Part shown: piece after piece, positions 20,988 through 33,644 of the stretch
Layout of the letters: each line of letters opens with the position of its first letter
Position numbering within the stretch: position 1 is the first letter of the stretch
Origin: Euclidia mi
Lineage: Eukaryota; Arthropoda; Insecta; Lepidoptera; Erebidae
Assembly: GCA_944739405.2 (NCBI GenBank)
Contig: OX123197.2
Location: 60,240,047 to 60,304,046 of the forward strand
DNA: 64,000 bases
Direction of reading: 5' to 3'
Position numbers and translations under genes: made by a program
Notes under the pieces: generated by a model
What the model saw: the letters and a program-made list of their open reading frames with translations, nothing else
The model's database searches: none
What the model was told of the DNA's origin: nothing

Positions 20988-22270
20988 ATGGATAGTAGCA
21001 ATTATCAGACGAGTAGATTTGTTAGTTTTAACTGCAAATCGGTGAAGCGATCTGTGGAGGCAGTTCATTCTCTGTGTCAGTCAGCTGACATAGTTGCCCT
21101 TCAGGAAACATGGCTGCTTCCTCATGATATACCCTATCTTGGACAAATTCATAACGACTTCGAGTACACAGGAAAATCAGCTGTTGACACATCAGCTGGA
21201 TTATTAAGAGGGCGGCCGTATGGTGGCGTTGCGATCCTGTGGCGTAAGCGTGCCTATGAATCGGTATCGGTAATCAGCTGTGACAGTGCGCGTTTAACAC
21301 AGCGATAAAAGTTTCACTCGGGGGTCGGAGCATAATAGTGTTCAGTGTTTACATGCCGACTGACTCGAGTGAAAATTTGACTGAGTTCATTGAGTGTTTA
21401 AGTGAAGTGAGTGCGATTGTCGAATCTAGTAACGTTGAAACGGTTTATATACTTGGCGATTTCAACGCACACCCCGGTGAGTCATTTTGTTGTGAACTAT
21501 TAGACTTCTGTAACGAACAAAAGTGGAGGTGTGCGGACATTGAAACATTAGGTTTACATTCAAGTAGCTATACCTTTGTTAGTGACGCGCACGGCTGTAG
21601 ACGATGGCTTGACCACTGTGTCGTCACACAGTCTGCCTGGTTGACGGTTACTGAGATAGGTATTGTAAACGATGTATTCTGGTCTGATCACTGTCCCATA
21701 TTTATGGAATGTAGATTAGACAAGATAAAACCTAAGGTGATAGATCATAAAACATCACGTAACCGAGTAATTTGGGGCGAGAGGGATAGTGATCAAATAA
21801 ACTTGTACTATAACTTGTGTAATAGTAAGTTAAAGCTGATTGATTATCCTGAGGCATTTGGTATGTGTAGTAATAGCCACTGTAATAATACTGATCATAG
21901 GGTAATGCTTGACAAGATGTATGAAGTTATTGTTGCTAGCTTGTCAGAAGCCTCGGTACTGAGTAATGTTGAAGCTGGGACTCGTAGACATGTTGGCCGT
22001 GTTGTTGGGTGGAACAAGCATGTGCGAGATGCTCACGCGACAGCTAGGCTTAAATACAAGCTATGGGTCTTGCACAATAAACCAGGTTCTGGCAATATCT
22101 ACAATGACATGTGTCTTACACGAAAAGTGTTTAAAAGCAAACTAGTGTGGTGCCAGACTCATCAAGAACAAATTAAGCTTGATATTGTTGCTTCTTTTCG
22201 TAAAGCCAATAATTTTCAGAAGTTCTGGCAGGCGACCAAAAATTTGACATTAGGCCTGGCGTTCCCGTGA
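20988..22270 (+). pseudogene. LINE APE-type endonuclease domain, frameshifted
   Basis: This is the DNase I-like endonuclease that nicks target DNA to prime reverse transcription. Recognisable blocks: FNCKSVKR at the N-terminus, ALQETW (catalytic Glu) near 21100, RPYGGVAILWR near 21215, LGDFNAHP at 21452-21474, and SDHCPIF near 21683-21700 (catalytic Asp-His). The frame breaks near 21300, where the first segment ends in a stop and the next starts in another frame at about 21338. The segment after 21720 is the linker to the RT. Confidence 0.8.
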
Positions 22271-23805
22271 GTGTCGGTGGTGCTGATCAGCCGGACAGCA
22301 TAGCCAACATGTTTATGGACCATTTCAAAGTGGAGTCACCGCTGGGCCCTTCGTTGCCAGTGCTCGATGACGGAAGCTGTCGTGATTCCGATCTGGTTCG
22401 TTTTTTGGCCAAGCAGGTGTCAAGCACTATAAAGCAAATGAAGAGAGGGAAGTCCCCGGGTCACGATGGTTTAAGCATTGAGCACTTGCAGCATGCTGGT
22501 CCTCACATAGCTAGAGTGCTTGCTATGTTTTACTCGCTATGTATGTGTCACTCGTACCTTCCCCGTGATTTATTGCAAACGATTGTGGTACCTATTGTTA
22601 AGAATAAGACGGGTGACGTTGCTGATAAGTGTAACTATCGACCCATCTCCCTGGCCACTATTATCGCGAAGGTGCTTGACAGTCAGCTGGACGCACGGTT
22701 GGATAGCCTGTTAAATTTACACGACGCACAATTTGGGTTCCGTAACGACCTAGGCACGGAAAGTGCAATTCTCAGCCTCAAACATACGGTGCAGTACTAT
22801 ACAAAACGTCAAACACCAGTGTATGCTTGCTTCTTAGATCTCTCGTGCCTTTGATCTCGTATCTTACGAGATCATGTGGAAGAAGCTGCGTGAGAGAAAA
22901 GTGCCAGCGGCGCTATTGCGTATTCTTCAGTATTGTTATTATAACCAAACAAACAGAGTGAGATGGGCCGATGGACTATCTGTGTCGTATGGGCTAGAGT
23001 GTGGCGTAAGACAAGGAGGAATTACGTCACCAAAGCTGTTTAACCTCTATATAAACGATCTGATCGTAGAGCTCAGCAGCAAGAAAATCGGATGTCGCAT
23101 TGATGACGTTAGTGTCAACAATATTAGCTATGCTGACGACATGGTGCTGCTGAGCCCTACGATTAGGGCGCTTAGGGAGCTACTTGGTTGTTGTGAGGGC
23201 TATGCTCGAGAGTATGGCCTAGTCTACAATGCCAAAAAACCCAGCTCTTGGTCTTTAGGGCTGAAGGTGCCAAATGTCTTGAGTTTGTACCCCCGATTAA
23301 ACTCAACGGGAAAGACATTTCGCGAGTGTACCGGTTCAAGTACTTAGGGCATTATGTAACCGACAGCCTTGATTACCAAGTGGATATTGAGAGGGAACGT
23401 AGGGCGCTGGCAGTCCGATGTAACATGTTGGTTCGCAGGTTTTCACGCTGTAGTAGGGCAGTCAAAATAACGCTTTTTAAAGCTTATTGCCAAGTGTATT
23501 ATACGTGCAGCCTGTGGACCAACTATACTCAGCGGGCTATTAGCGCCCTCCGGGTTCAATATAATAACGGGTTCAGGATGTTGATGGGGCTGCCTCGTTT
23601 CTGCAGTGCATCAGGTATGTTTGCACAAGCACACGTCGATGGCTTCCACGCCATCATCAGACAGAAATCAGCTTCCTTGCTCTGCAGAGTGCGGGGGAGC
23701 TCCAACTCCATCCTGAAGACCATTTCGGGGAGGTATGACTCTCCTTTGCTAGGTGATGTTGTTAAAAGGTGCACTCATTTCAACAACAACCTGGTCTCCA
23801 AATAA
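22267..23805 (+). pseudogene. LINE reverse transcriptase domain, frameshifted
   Basis: RT blocks in order: KSPGHDGLSIEHL (about 22449-22488), CNYRPISLATI (about 22630-22665), FGFRNDLGTE (about 22734-22763), motif A at CFLDLS (about 22830-22850), GVRQGGITSPKLFN (about 23003-23044), and ISYADD with the catalytic YADD at 23129-23140. A frameshift inside motif A ends the first segment at 22854, and another in an A-rich run near 23240 shifts the C-terminus, which continues to 23805 as an Arg- and Cys-rich tail domain. Two disruptions inside essential motifs show it is inactive. Confidence 0.85.
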
Positions 23806-23896
23806 TAAGTTGATAGATATTAAGTTTTTACTAATAGTTATAAGTAATCTTTTTGTTTACTAACCCATATGGATGTTACTTATCCGAAATAAAGAT

Positions 23897-24276
23897 TATT
23901 TTATTTTATTTTATTTTATTTTATTTTATTTTATTTTATTTTATTTTATTTTATTTTATTTTATTTTATTTTATTTTATTTTATTTTATTTTATTTTATT
24001 TTATTTTATTTTATTTTATTTTATTTTATTTTATTTTATTTTATTTTATTTTATTTTATTTTATTTTATTTTATTTTATTTTATTTTATTTTATTTTATT
24101 TTATTTTATTTTATTTTATTTTATTTTATTTTATTCTATTTTATTCTATTTTATTATATTTTATTTTATTTTATTTTATTTTATTTTATTTTATTTTATT
24201 TTATTTTATTTTATTTTATTTTATTTTATTTTATTTTATTTTATTTTATTTTATTTTATTTTATTTTATTTTATTT
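23897..24276. repeat. (TTTTA)n array at the LINE 3' end
   Basis: About 75 units of the pentamer, interrupted only near 24135-24160 by TTCTA and TTATA variants. It directly follows the AATAAAG of the LINE, so it is probably an expanded LINE tail. Long ORFs reading YFILF repeats through it are artefacts. Confidence 0.95.
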
Positions 24277-27200
24277 TTATTAAGCGATTTGCTAAGGATT
24301 CATAAAAGTAAAGAAAAACAATCTGCAAAAAGAGTGTAAAAGATGTAAAAGTGTAAAAGATCGAAATTCGAATGATGGTATTAACTTTTTTTTAATTTAA
24401 TTAAATGTAGGTCAGTAGAATCAAGAAATACAGCTGCGGAAACTTGTCAAACCGATTGGGTGATGGTTTCTTGAATTTCCTTAGCTAGTTTAATTTTTTT
24501 TTTTTCAAATTCATGTGACAAAAAGAAAAAATAATTGGAAAAGCAATGGCTCGTCGTTAGAAGAATTCATTGAAGTTCTTTAAACCCACCTTTAACTTTC
24601 TGTGCGATCATTGGTTGCTGAGATATCGATAATCAAAGACAAGGGGATTCTTTCCCATTTAAAGACCGATATCTCGGCGAGAAGTGGACGTATCAAGGTG
24701 TATAAAAAAACAAATTAAAGCTAAATGAACAAAGTATCCGATCCTTATAGTGGTTAAGCTAAGAAAAAAGTTTCCGCACCCGTAGACAAAAAAAAATTGT
24801 AATTTTTTTTGTTGCGGCCTTCTTAGAAAGAGTGCGGGTGCAGATGGTTTTTCTTCATTATTTCGTTAATTATTGACCGCACAAAGAATATGTGAAAGAG
24901 TTTTTTGTTGCAAATTAAATTCTCTACAACTTTAGTCTTTAAACTTTTGCCGTAAAGCCAAAAATAAAAAGTTATATCTTTATTATTGTTGTATTTTGAT
25001 TTGACAATTTTATGTTTTTCGACTATAACTGTGTCTCAGTCCCCAGTCTTTAAGGTGGGCCAGGTTTTGGCACAGGCTCTGATTAAGTTCCAGTTTACAA
25101 TTTTGATGAATAAATTTAGTGGCAAGCCGCTTTTTATCGATAATTCATCCTTTGCCGCTATGAATTTTAATATCTCTAATCATTTTCCTGCAGGAGACCC
25201 CCAGAACATTTAAGCATTATAGAATACATTGCAGTATTCTTTGGCTGGGCAGACTACCAAATTCAGATGCCCAGAGATAGAGTTTTTGGTGTTTTTTATT
25301 CAACCGCAGTTTTTAGGGTCATTGTTGTGAGTGAAAATTGGACCTTAAGGTGCTTCAGAGTCTCAAGTTAGAAGACCGGGTGGGTTTGAAAATGTATAAT
25401 TTATTGCTGACGAAGAAAAAATTAAAACACACTTAAACGAAAACTTGTTGCAAATTTCGTTCGATATTCATTTGTAACTTTGTTATCTTTCATTTTATGG
25501 CTAAAATAAGCTACGGAATCAAAGTGTTTGAGAATTTAATTTGCAATAAAGCCTATTTAGATATTTTTCTGTACGGCCAATTGTTTGCCAGATTAACAAG
25601 AAAACCCATTTGTACCACTCTTTTCAAGATTGCGGCCGCCATCTTCGACCTTTCACCCCAAAAACTTGGATTTAACATTATACTAACCCCTTCTAGACAT
25701 CTATAAATTAAATTGCGTCCTCTGACAAATGCACACTAAGCCTAAAAAAAAGTAACATTTCAATGGACTAATAACCTTACGTCTCATATGCAAAAGCTAG
25801 TAATGTACTTATGACTTTGTACAATGTTGACTTCGCGAGAAAACAATCACGAATCAGTGAGATGTTTCTACAATCGGAACAACTCAACATTCCGCGAACC
25901 CGCATACGTAATTCTGTCTTTCAGAGCAAATTACATGTATCGAATCAAATTACATGTAGCACACTCATGGCGGCACTGAATTGATTCAAAATGCGCGATG
26001 TGGAACAACATTTGAATTCTTCTAAATGTTTAGAAGCGTAGATACTAGGTATTGCAATACATGTTAGTTTTGTATGTAAGAAATAAATGGTCATTAGTAT
26101 CTATTTTGATACAGTAAAGTATAATTTATGAATTTGAACTCTACAAATTGACCAAAGAAATCAGATTTAAACTTTTTGCCCCGACAACAGAAGACTCGGG
26201 AAGTCTGGGCCGTCAGAAATAGTGAGCGAATTTACTGAAAACTTTTTGATTTTAATTAAGAGGTTTTCTAAAATAAATAATACGAAAGATTTCGACATCA
26301 ATCGTTAGCTAAATTTAAAAATGTGTTAAACACTCAACATCTTTGAATTTCATTTTCTCTCGCGAAAGAAGTCATAAAACATATTTCTGTTCAAAATTAC
26401 CACGAAAAATTCGCGTTCTATAACTATTAAAAAAAAACCCCAACTTATTATTTACAGTGGTTTTACGTATTCAATAATCACATTTTTAATGGAACTATAA
26501 TAAAAAACCAGCCATGTGTTAGGCGGTCCACGAATTTTGGGTAAGTACCGTAGTTGCTTTTATAAGGACTAGATCTGAGAAATAGAAATTTCAAATGCAT
26601 ACTAATAAAAATTGACCTCTTAGTGCCTAGTTTTTGAAAGTCTCTATAAATTTGACGGTAATACAACGTGAAATGTAGAGGATTTCTTGGATTCTACTAC
26701 CGAACTCTTAATAGCAGAGGTTGAAGACTTACCAAAGAAATATGATAATATCGTTCGAAGTTTTTTACAGTTAAAATATAAAGAAAAAAAAAATCTTTGT
26801 AGGTACATAAAATTATTTGCAGAAAACTTAGAAAAACTGTTGCTTGCGCTGAAAGACGAAATACAATAATTCATAGATAATTTGAATGCGAAATTATATT
26901 GTGTAGGTTTTTTTTTTATATTAAGACTATTGCGTAATAAATGATTTTTCAAAACTTTAAATGGCATATAATTTGCGTGGTGAAATTAATTGCAATTCAA
27001 TGCACAATAGCAGAAGTAATAATAATGTACAAAATATAAAAATATACCAGGCGAAGGCAATGAAATAAGGTAAAGAAGAAAGACCATAAGTGTATTAAAC
27101 TCTCCAGAGTTAGCAGACATAAAAGGATAAGCTCATATCTAAAAAGCATTTAAGACATTGAAACCGCTACAACACTCATATTTTTCTATTATTCTTTCCG

Positions 27201-27921
27201 ACAATATTTCCATCTTATTCACGTATGCATGTAATACATTCTACTCCACCAAACTTACATACATCTCACGCGCCTCACCATGCGTTCAAACTCCAAGAAT
27301 AAATCTACACATATCAAATGTCATCGAGCATTCCATACGAAAATATGGAATGTATTCTAGGTAACATGACCTTAAAATTGAGTGGGTAAGTTGGTGAATG
27401 TGAACTAGGTATCGTCACAGATTACTAAATAGTTACTTCGTAAGTATCGTGCTAGTTCACAAGACACGTAGAGATTTGTTGTTGCGCAGCCAAACAGGAG
27501 TGAGACTCTAGTCGTGCAATTTCTCAGTCACTGTATATACAGAAGCTTGGTTCGCTTTGAAATTCTGATTGAAATATTGAGGGAGCTGAGGCGTTGAAAA
27601 CTTACTACAAAACACGGATTAAATATAGCACCTTATTAAACAAGGACTATTCGAAGTTCAGATCTTTCCTTAGCTATGCTATAAATCTTTAAATATAAAG
27701 ACCAATAAAACTTTTTGTGAATAATTTGTCACTTAAATTCGCTGGAATAAATATAGTTTTTGATAAATAACTAACTTGTATAGAAAAACTTTTTAAATGC
27801 CAGGAATGTAGGGCTAAGCATGGATTAAGTGTGTTATATTTTACTTGAATAGTATATTTTGTAATACGACCTTTTTCAGCACAGCAAAACCTTTTTTAAA
27901 TATACTAATTTCCAAGCCTTA
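24277..27921. other. Non-coding AT-rich region, few weak ORFs
   Basis: I see no gene I can defend. A 75-codon frame at 24986-25213 contains VFKVGQVLAQALIKFQF and ends in HFPAGDPQNI; a possible AG acceptor precedes it near 25040. A second frame, 26687-26869, is Lys- and Leu-rich. Neither resembles a family I know. The block 25670-25770 (AAATTGCGTCCTCTGACAAA) is a dispersed repeat with a copy at 49330-49420. An inverted pair around CCGCACCCG and GTGCGGGTGCAG lies at 24775-24843. Confidence 0.4.
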
Positions 27922-27924
27922 CGG

Positions 27925-30110
27925 CCGGTTTCTGAATTGAGAATTTCGCGTTGAGAACCATTTAAACACTAATTATCTCATACTTAATCAAATTTCTGTT
28001 TTACAAAAAATAGTTGACCACATTTTGAGTATTTGTGCTTGAAAAATCTGAAAGGAGATGTACCATTTGGCCATACATTATGAGCCTGGCACGGCCAAAC
28101 ACAACACCATGTGTGTTTTGAAGATAAATGACTACTCTATTAACCTGTATAATTTCATTTTAAATAACTTTTGGTGGAAATAAGATACGAGATATTTGAA
28201 ATGGAAATTATTCCGCAACTAAATATACCTCAAAATTGAATTTTAACATAAATATAATACCTAGATGTAAATAAAAGTATGTCTTTGCGTCTTAAAGAAC
28301 AAAAACTACATAAAGAGTGGCCAATAATAATGAATAATCACCTGTGTACTAGGGAACCTCGTACTATGTATACTCGTCCAAAAAAGCTAACCACAATCAC
28401 AAACACCGCTGCATATTCTTAGCATGGGTAGAAGGTACTGATCATTATTATTGAATTTATATTCAATTACATTACATTAAAACCGTACGAAAACACCAAT
28501 AAATCAGAGCAAAATATTTACGATACACAGTAGCAACACGAATGACATAACAGATAAAAAAAGTGTTGCAAATGGTTTGAAAAATATTTCTACTATCGAT
28601 TAAAAAACAAAACGATTTTTACCGATTAATAATTATGGAATGTATAATAAATTATATATGTATTTCTTGATTCTTTTTACAAATATACTTATAAAGTAAA
28701 TAAAATATATTGTTTTCTAATATAGTAATAAAAATATTATTTCCTTAAAACAATTTCTGCCTACCATACTTCATTTTATTTTTAATGCTGGCAACATAAG
28801 ACATTCATCCGCTATTACCATAGCTTATTCAAAATAATTAATCTTTAAAAACTAAATTCTTTCACCGATACTCTATCAAGAAACGAAAACGATGTAAAAT
28901 TTTAAAAAATTATATGTTTAATTTCAACGATTCACAACTTTCTGGCCGCTACAGGCCGTATTTGGTCTTTCTCCTTTGACATAACATATGATCAACTCCA
29001 TCTCAACTCTATATTCGCGTTTCTGAAAACATTTGACATTTGTCAAACCTTACTTAGCACTGATAAATTAAGAAATATATAATTATACAACTTTGGCCTT
29101 TTAACCCGTGATCACAAGTACTGTAACGGCTAGTATGTCAAAATGTCCACACAACGTTTGTCAAGCAGCGGGTACATCATTCTGTCGTCTACACAACAAA
29201 AAGGTCGTCAAACAGAATTTATAGAAAAAAGGTTCAAAGACTATTAAACATTTGGAACTACGATTAAAATTCTAGTCTTTTCAGTTCAGGAACAAATAGA
29301 AGGCATAATAAATAAATCAAAATTTTGCCTTTAGGGCAACAATTGTAGAAAACTCTTTTTAATTTTATTTTTAATAAATGTATGTCATCGTTTAGCTTTG
29401 CATCTGGTCTGATTTGAACATTTATTGATACGATCTGGTGATCAATATCGGAAAGTGTTGGAGTAAATTAACCTCCACCAGCTTTTTTTTAATTTTTCGG
29501 TCTCTCATCTTTAGTGTAATTGGAAGATCTCTTCTTCACCTTTTCCATTATAAATATAAATAAGAGATTTCCGTGTTAAATCAATCCAAATAATTTCGCT
29601 GTGGCCTCCATGGAGGTACAATTCTATATACCTCCATGGTGGCCACCATGGAGGTAAAAAAAGTTATACTTCAAATATAACTAGCCAAAAATATTTTGTA
29701 TTAGAAAAAACAAACTGACTTTGACATAACATACACGTTCCGATTTCACTATTCCGAATTGAACAAATTCAACGAACTGTTCATAAAAATTAAATAATCG
29801 TTGAAATAATTTTAAACACAAGTTTGTTTAGAATTTTTATTTGTTTCCGCATAAAAATAATTAACTGACATGTGTGCTTCTTTGTAAAATGTTAATAAAA
29901 TATACGAATTTATGTTTAGTACCATTTTTACTTGTATCGGATCGTACTAGTGTTGTTCGGTTTGAGTTATTCATGATTTGAAGAATACTCAGTTGAAAGT
30001 ACTTTGAAAAATCGCACTCTGACCTGTGAAACAGAAAAAACTTAAGTTGACTACAACCAGTTGAAAAATTTTCAACTGATTGAAGCTGAAATTCTCAATA
30101 CAGAAACCGG
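27925..30110. mobile_element. Candidate DNA transposon bounded by 23-bp inverted repeats
   Basis: The left end at 27925-27947 begins CCGGTTTCTGAATTGAGAAT. The right end at 30088-30110 is its complement with one mismatch in 23. Weaker similarity seems to continue inward. The 2.2-kb interior has no transposase ORF, so it would be non-autonomous. No clear target duplication was found; two unrelated copies of one short repeat in opposite orientation remain an alternative. Confidence 0.45.
29603..29656. repeat. Palindrome cluster around CCTCCATGG
   Basis: Positions 29629-29656 form a perfect 28-bp palindrome: TACCTCCATGGTGG followed by its exact complement. Just upstream, 29607-29618 is a 12-bp palindrome, CCTCCATGGAGG, so the region can form alternative cruciforms. 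Confidence 0.9.
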
Positions 30111-30519
30111 GTATAAGCCAACTTAACGGTACTTTCAGATTAGGTTCGGTTAGCACCAGAATTGTAATACTTATTCATAATTATAAAAAATAAACAACAC
30201 ACGTATCTGCCAACCCAGATCTTTATTTGTATAGCTAAGAATCATCTAGCTAGATCGTTTCAGCTTCCAATCAAATATATTCGTATCATAATCAGCACAT
30301 TTGTTTAGGAAATATTATGTCACAGACACATGTATAATGTATATTCTACGTCATTGGTTAAACAATTAGTCGACGCCATATCGTGCGGTATCTGGGCAAT
30401 ATTCGATCTACAGATGTAGGCATACTGCTTTCTCACGAGCGCTTTTGTATGAAAAATAAGCTAGAAAAGCTGAATCTTCCATGTGCCGCACGTACGGTTG
30501 TATTCTAGTTCCATCCATC

Positions 30520-30780
30520 TTATTCATCATCATCATCATCAGCCTTTATCAGTCCACTGCTGGACTAGGCCTCTCCTTTGAAAGGAAGAATTGGCCTACT
30601 ATACCACGCTGGCCAAACGGGTTGGTATAGGGTTTGTATCAAGTTTTCCTTCTCTTACAGTGCTGTTTTCTGCATAATATGCTCCCTATGTCGGCTCTTA
30701 CGACACCCATGGGATGATATGGGGTGGTGATAATCCGTATTCTTAATCCGTCACCACACGGATCCATCCATCCATCCATC
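30520..30780 (-). mobile_element. SINE or RTE-tailed repeat
   Basis: Minus-strand reading ends in GGCCTAGTCCAGCAGTGGAC plus (GATGAT)n, seen as (ATC)n at 30528-30541. The distal part (30650-30765) carries the GTGTCGTAAGAGCCGACA block shared with 8990-9080. Confidence 0.65.
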
Positions 30781-32257
30781 TTATTAGAAAGTAATAACTT
30801 TATAGAAGCTAAAGACTAGTTTGTAAAAAAAAACGGTTGCTACACTCTCTCTCAGGTAGTTAAATTCCAAAACAAGAATGTGTCGAAAGACATTTTTGTC
30901 GAAATCTCATCAGCGTATTAAGCTTGGAACTCTTCCATTTTCTCATATAAACTTGAAATAAACCTAAGTTTTAGGCTGCATCCTCCATAAACAGTTGCAA
31001 CCACGTCTTTTTTATAACTTTCAACGATATAATAGTCCCATATTTTCAGCAAAAGGCTGTGCATACCTGATAGTTCACGTGAACAAAACAGTTAAACGTA
31101 GAAATATCAAACTAAGTCCCGCCACTCATATGTCAGTCCGTCAAACCGTCTTTGGAGGGAAAGAAAAATACATACGTGCTTAGTTGTCACTACCAAGTAA
31201 CGTCAAACATATACTAGAAATGGTTTGAAAGAAACAACGCAAATGGAGTGATGTTGCCTTTGTAATTACAACGTAGGAAGGACTTTACAAAATAGGAGGA
31301 TAATAATTTGGATAACAACAAAAAATTCGCTGACCCGCCAGCTTTGTTGAACTTCACTTCGTTTAGGTGACGTTTGTCAATAGAATATTTTGCCTACTAT
31401 ACCATGCTGGACAGATGGGTTCGTTTAGAATTTCGCGTAACCTTATTCAAATCACAATCGCAAGTCAACACTTACAACCAGGCTAACGCGAGAAAGATGA
31501 TGAATCAGGTAGAGGCTCCGGTAGCCTTGCCGAGATACCAAAAAACTGCCTTGCGTAATGCATCACTGAAATTTCGAAGTTATGTGCCTACTTAACTCGA
31601 TGGAGCCCGTTAAGCTTTCAGTCCAGGCTATAATGAAGGTCTTTGACAGACACTGGTCTAAGGCGTGGATTTTTGCTTTCTCTTTCGGTTGTGGAGATCC
31701 GATAGCATCCAATATTCCATCGAATCTAGTCAGAATAGAAAGCGGGCTCTGGGATTCAAGATGAAAGTTTTAGAAGCCGTTTACAACGCTAGGACAATTA
31801 TGTTTTGAATAGAAATAGGTCACGATACTAAATTCATTAATTATATATAACTTGCTGTCGTCATATACATATATTTAATTCACATAACGAGTACACATAC
31901 ATACATATTTCATTACTATAATTATGTTTTATTTTAATTCTGAATCATTCAAATTATTCCAAACATTAAATCAAATAAGTATCAAAGTGAAATTTATTCG
32001 TATAAGCTCATAAAATATATTAATAAATAAACGATTGAAAACAAACAGAGATTGTACTCTATTTAATTTGAAGTTTCGAGTAGCTACATTTCTAATTTCT
32101 ATGCGGCAGATAACATGGGAGTTTGTTAATATATAACTGTATTTAATATTTAATGAACTTATAGTAATTGACGAATTTATTGTAGTGCTTTTGTGAGCTG
32201 ATAAAAGTGTAGCTATGACAGTTATAGGAAATATATTAAAACTATAATATCTCATCA
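30781..32257. other. Non-coding region with a degenerate SINE
   Basis: No gene found. The part 31370-31770 is a strongly diverged copy of the SINE family at 47484: ACTATACCATGCTGGAC, a GAAGGTCTTTGACAGAC block near 31637 and AGAAAGCGGGCTCTGGGATT near 31737. The rest is AT-rich without recognisable content. Confidence 0.5.
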
Positions 32258-32930
32258 TCATCAGCCCTATATATAAACTGTCCCACTGCTGGGCACGGGC
32301 CTCTTCTCACTATGAGAAGGGTAAGAGCATAGTCCACCACGCTGGCCTAGTGCGGGTTGGCAGACTTCACATGTCTTTCGAGAACATATTTATGGTAACT
32401 TTTAAACACTCGCGTTGCATGTTTAAGAATATATATAGACGGGAAGTTTCAATTGCAAACCGCTACGGGTCGGAAATTGCAAAATTAGTGCGTCACCTAG
32501 AATTATTACGGAGGAAACGAGCGCGAGTGGAAACATCGTTGATATTTCTAACAAAATGTCGCGATTGGGACTTATTACCTACGTATGTGCGTGTATAAAA
32601 CCACGTAATGATATCGCATTTTCCCGTAAAATTCTATATACATCGCTTCACCAGTCAGCTTGCGACCACGGGACGTGCAACCGTCTCGAAACGTCAAGCA
32701 AAATAAGGTATGTAAATACCTAATTTGCATGTTCGCGTTAATTCCCGTCTATATATATTTATATTTATGGTAATTGAGAACATAACTCTCAGACATGCAG
32801 CAAGCGATAATTAACAATTTTATTTAAAACGCACATAACTCCGAAAAGTCATTGGTGCGTGCCGTGGATTTGAACCCAGACCCTCTGCGTAGCAGTCTGT
32901 CGGTCTCCACTAGGCTATCAATGCTTTAAT
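32258..32930 (-). mobile_element. tRNA-derived SINE, split by a MITE
   Basis: The 3' half, ending in (GATGAT)n, lies at 32258-32398 and the tRNA-like head at 32774-32930 (B-box complement GGATTTGAACCCA near 32866). The 9655-9960 copy shows the same sequence without the insert. Confidence 0.8.
32399..32760. mobile_element. MITE inserted in the SINE
   Basis: A 362-bp insert bounded by the 13-bp direct repeat ATATTTATGGTAA (32386-32398 and 32761-32773). Near each end it holds AATATATATAGACGGGA in opposite orientation (about 32429-32445 and 32741-32758). Internal blocks include GGGACGTGCAACCGTCTCGA. There is no credible ORF. Confidence 0.7.
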
Positions 32931-32944
32931 ATAATATCTATACT

Positions 32945-33170
32945 TATAATATTCTAAAGCTGAATACTTTATTTGTTTGTTTGACTGAACGCTCTAATCT
33001 CAGGAACTAATAATTATTTTTGTGTTGTAAAAGTGGTTGGCTCATTTATCGAGTAAGGCTATAAGGCTATATATAGATGCTGGTAACAGCATGCAATGAG
33101 CCACGTGCACAAACCACGGAAGCAGTAGGTCTAAATAGCGCAGGTGTAACCGCAGGCACAGCTATCGATA
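32945..33170 (+). mobile_element. Helitron-like element, family A, copy 3
   Basis: It shows the TAAAGCTGAATAC start, (GTTT)n, GCTCTAATCTCAGGAACTA, TCATTTATCGAG and the GGTGTAACCGCAGGCA end region, diverged from 8745-8945 and 17718-17922. Confidence 0.55.
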
Positions 33171-33640
33171 TTAAAATGAAATAACGCGGCCATCCTGCCT
33201 GCTTGTATGCGAGAAATTCAAAAACTATAAAACGGAAGTTAGTACGGTTTTCACCAAACCAAAGTAAACAATACGTTAGGTTAAGGTGTGTAGTAGTATA
33301 CCTCAGAAGTCTAGTTAAGTAAGTACAAAAACATTAGTAAGTACTTTAATATTATTAAAACGATACGGGGAGGAGGATTGAATAAATAACGCACAGGCTA
33401 ATTTTTGTTGCGATAACGTACACCCACGCAAGTGGAGCCGCAGGCAGGAACTATTGTTAATGAAACAAGTGTGATTAATATAATAATATTCTACCACACA
33501 TACACACACAACACTATGTATTTCCAAACTAAGCAGAACTTGAATTATGGGTACTAGACAAAGGATAAACATTTTTTTTGTTAATACGTACATAATATAC
33601 ATAGAAACACCCAGACCAAGACAAACATCCATATTCAGGC
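33171..33640. other. Non-coding spacer
   Basis: No gene seen. The part 33500-33575 is a copy of the dispersed repeat with AAACTAAGCAGA and ATGGGTACTAGACAA also found at 16665-16720 and 54615-54680. Confidence 0.45.
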
Positions 33641-33644
33641 ACAT

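Larger units (their letters stand above)
20270..23896 (+). mobile_element. Non-LTR retrotransposon (LINE) with GC-rich leader, near full length
   Basis: A GC-rich 5' leader (about 20270-20760) with strong hairpins, for example GCCGCAGAGGA paired with TCCTCTGCGGC, leads into a short ORF-like stretch, then an APE-type endonuclease and an RT. The tail is AATAAAG followed by a (TTTTA)n array. The order leader-EN-RT-tail suggests an almost complete insertion. The frames are broken several times, so it is dead. I cannot name the clade. Confidence 0.8.

Noticed and set aside
23853..24305. Long open frames through 23853-24305 with YFILF repeats
   Set aside because: They arise only because the (TTTTA)n repeat has no stop in some frames.
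24986..25213. 75-codon ORF with VGQVLAQALIKFQF
   Set aside because: It looks somewhat protein-like, but I recognise no family and there is no second exon or homologous copy; kept only as a note in the spacer entry.
32350..32598. 82-codon plus-strand ORF
   Set aside because: It crosses the junction of a SINE and the MITE inserted in it, so it cannot be an ancestral gene.
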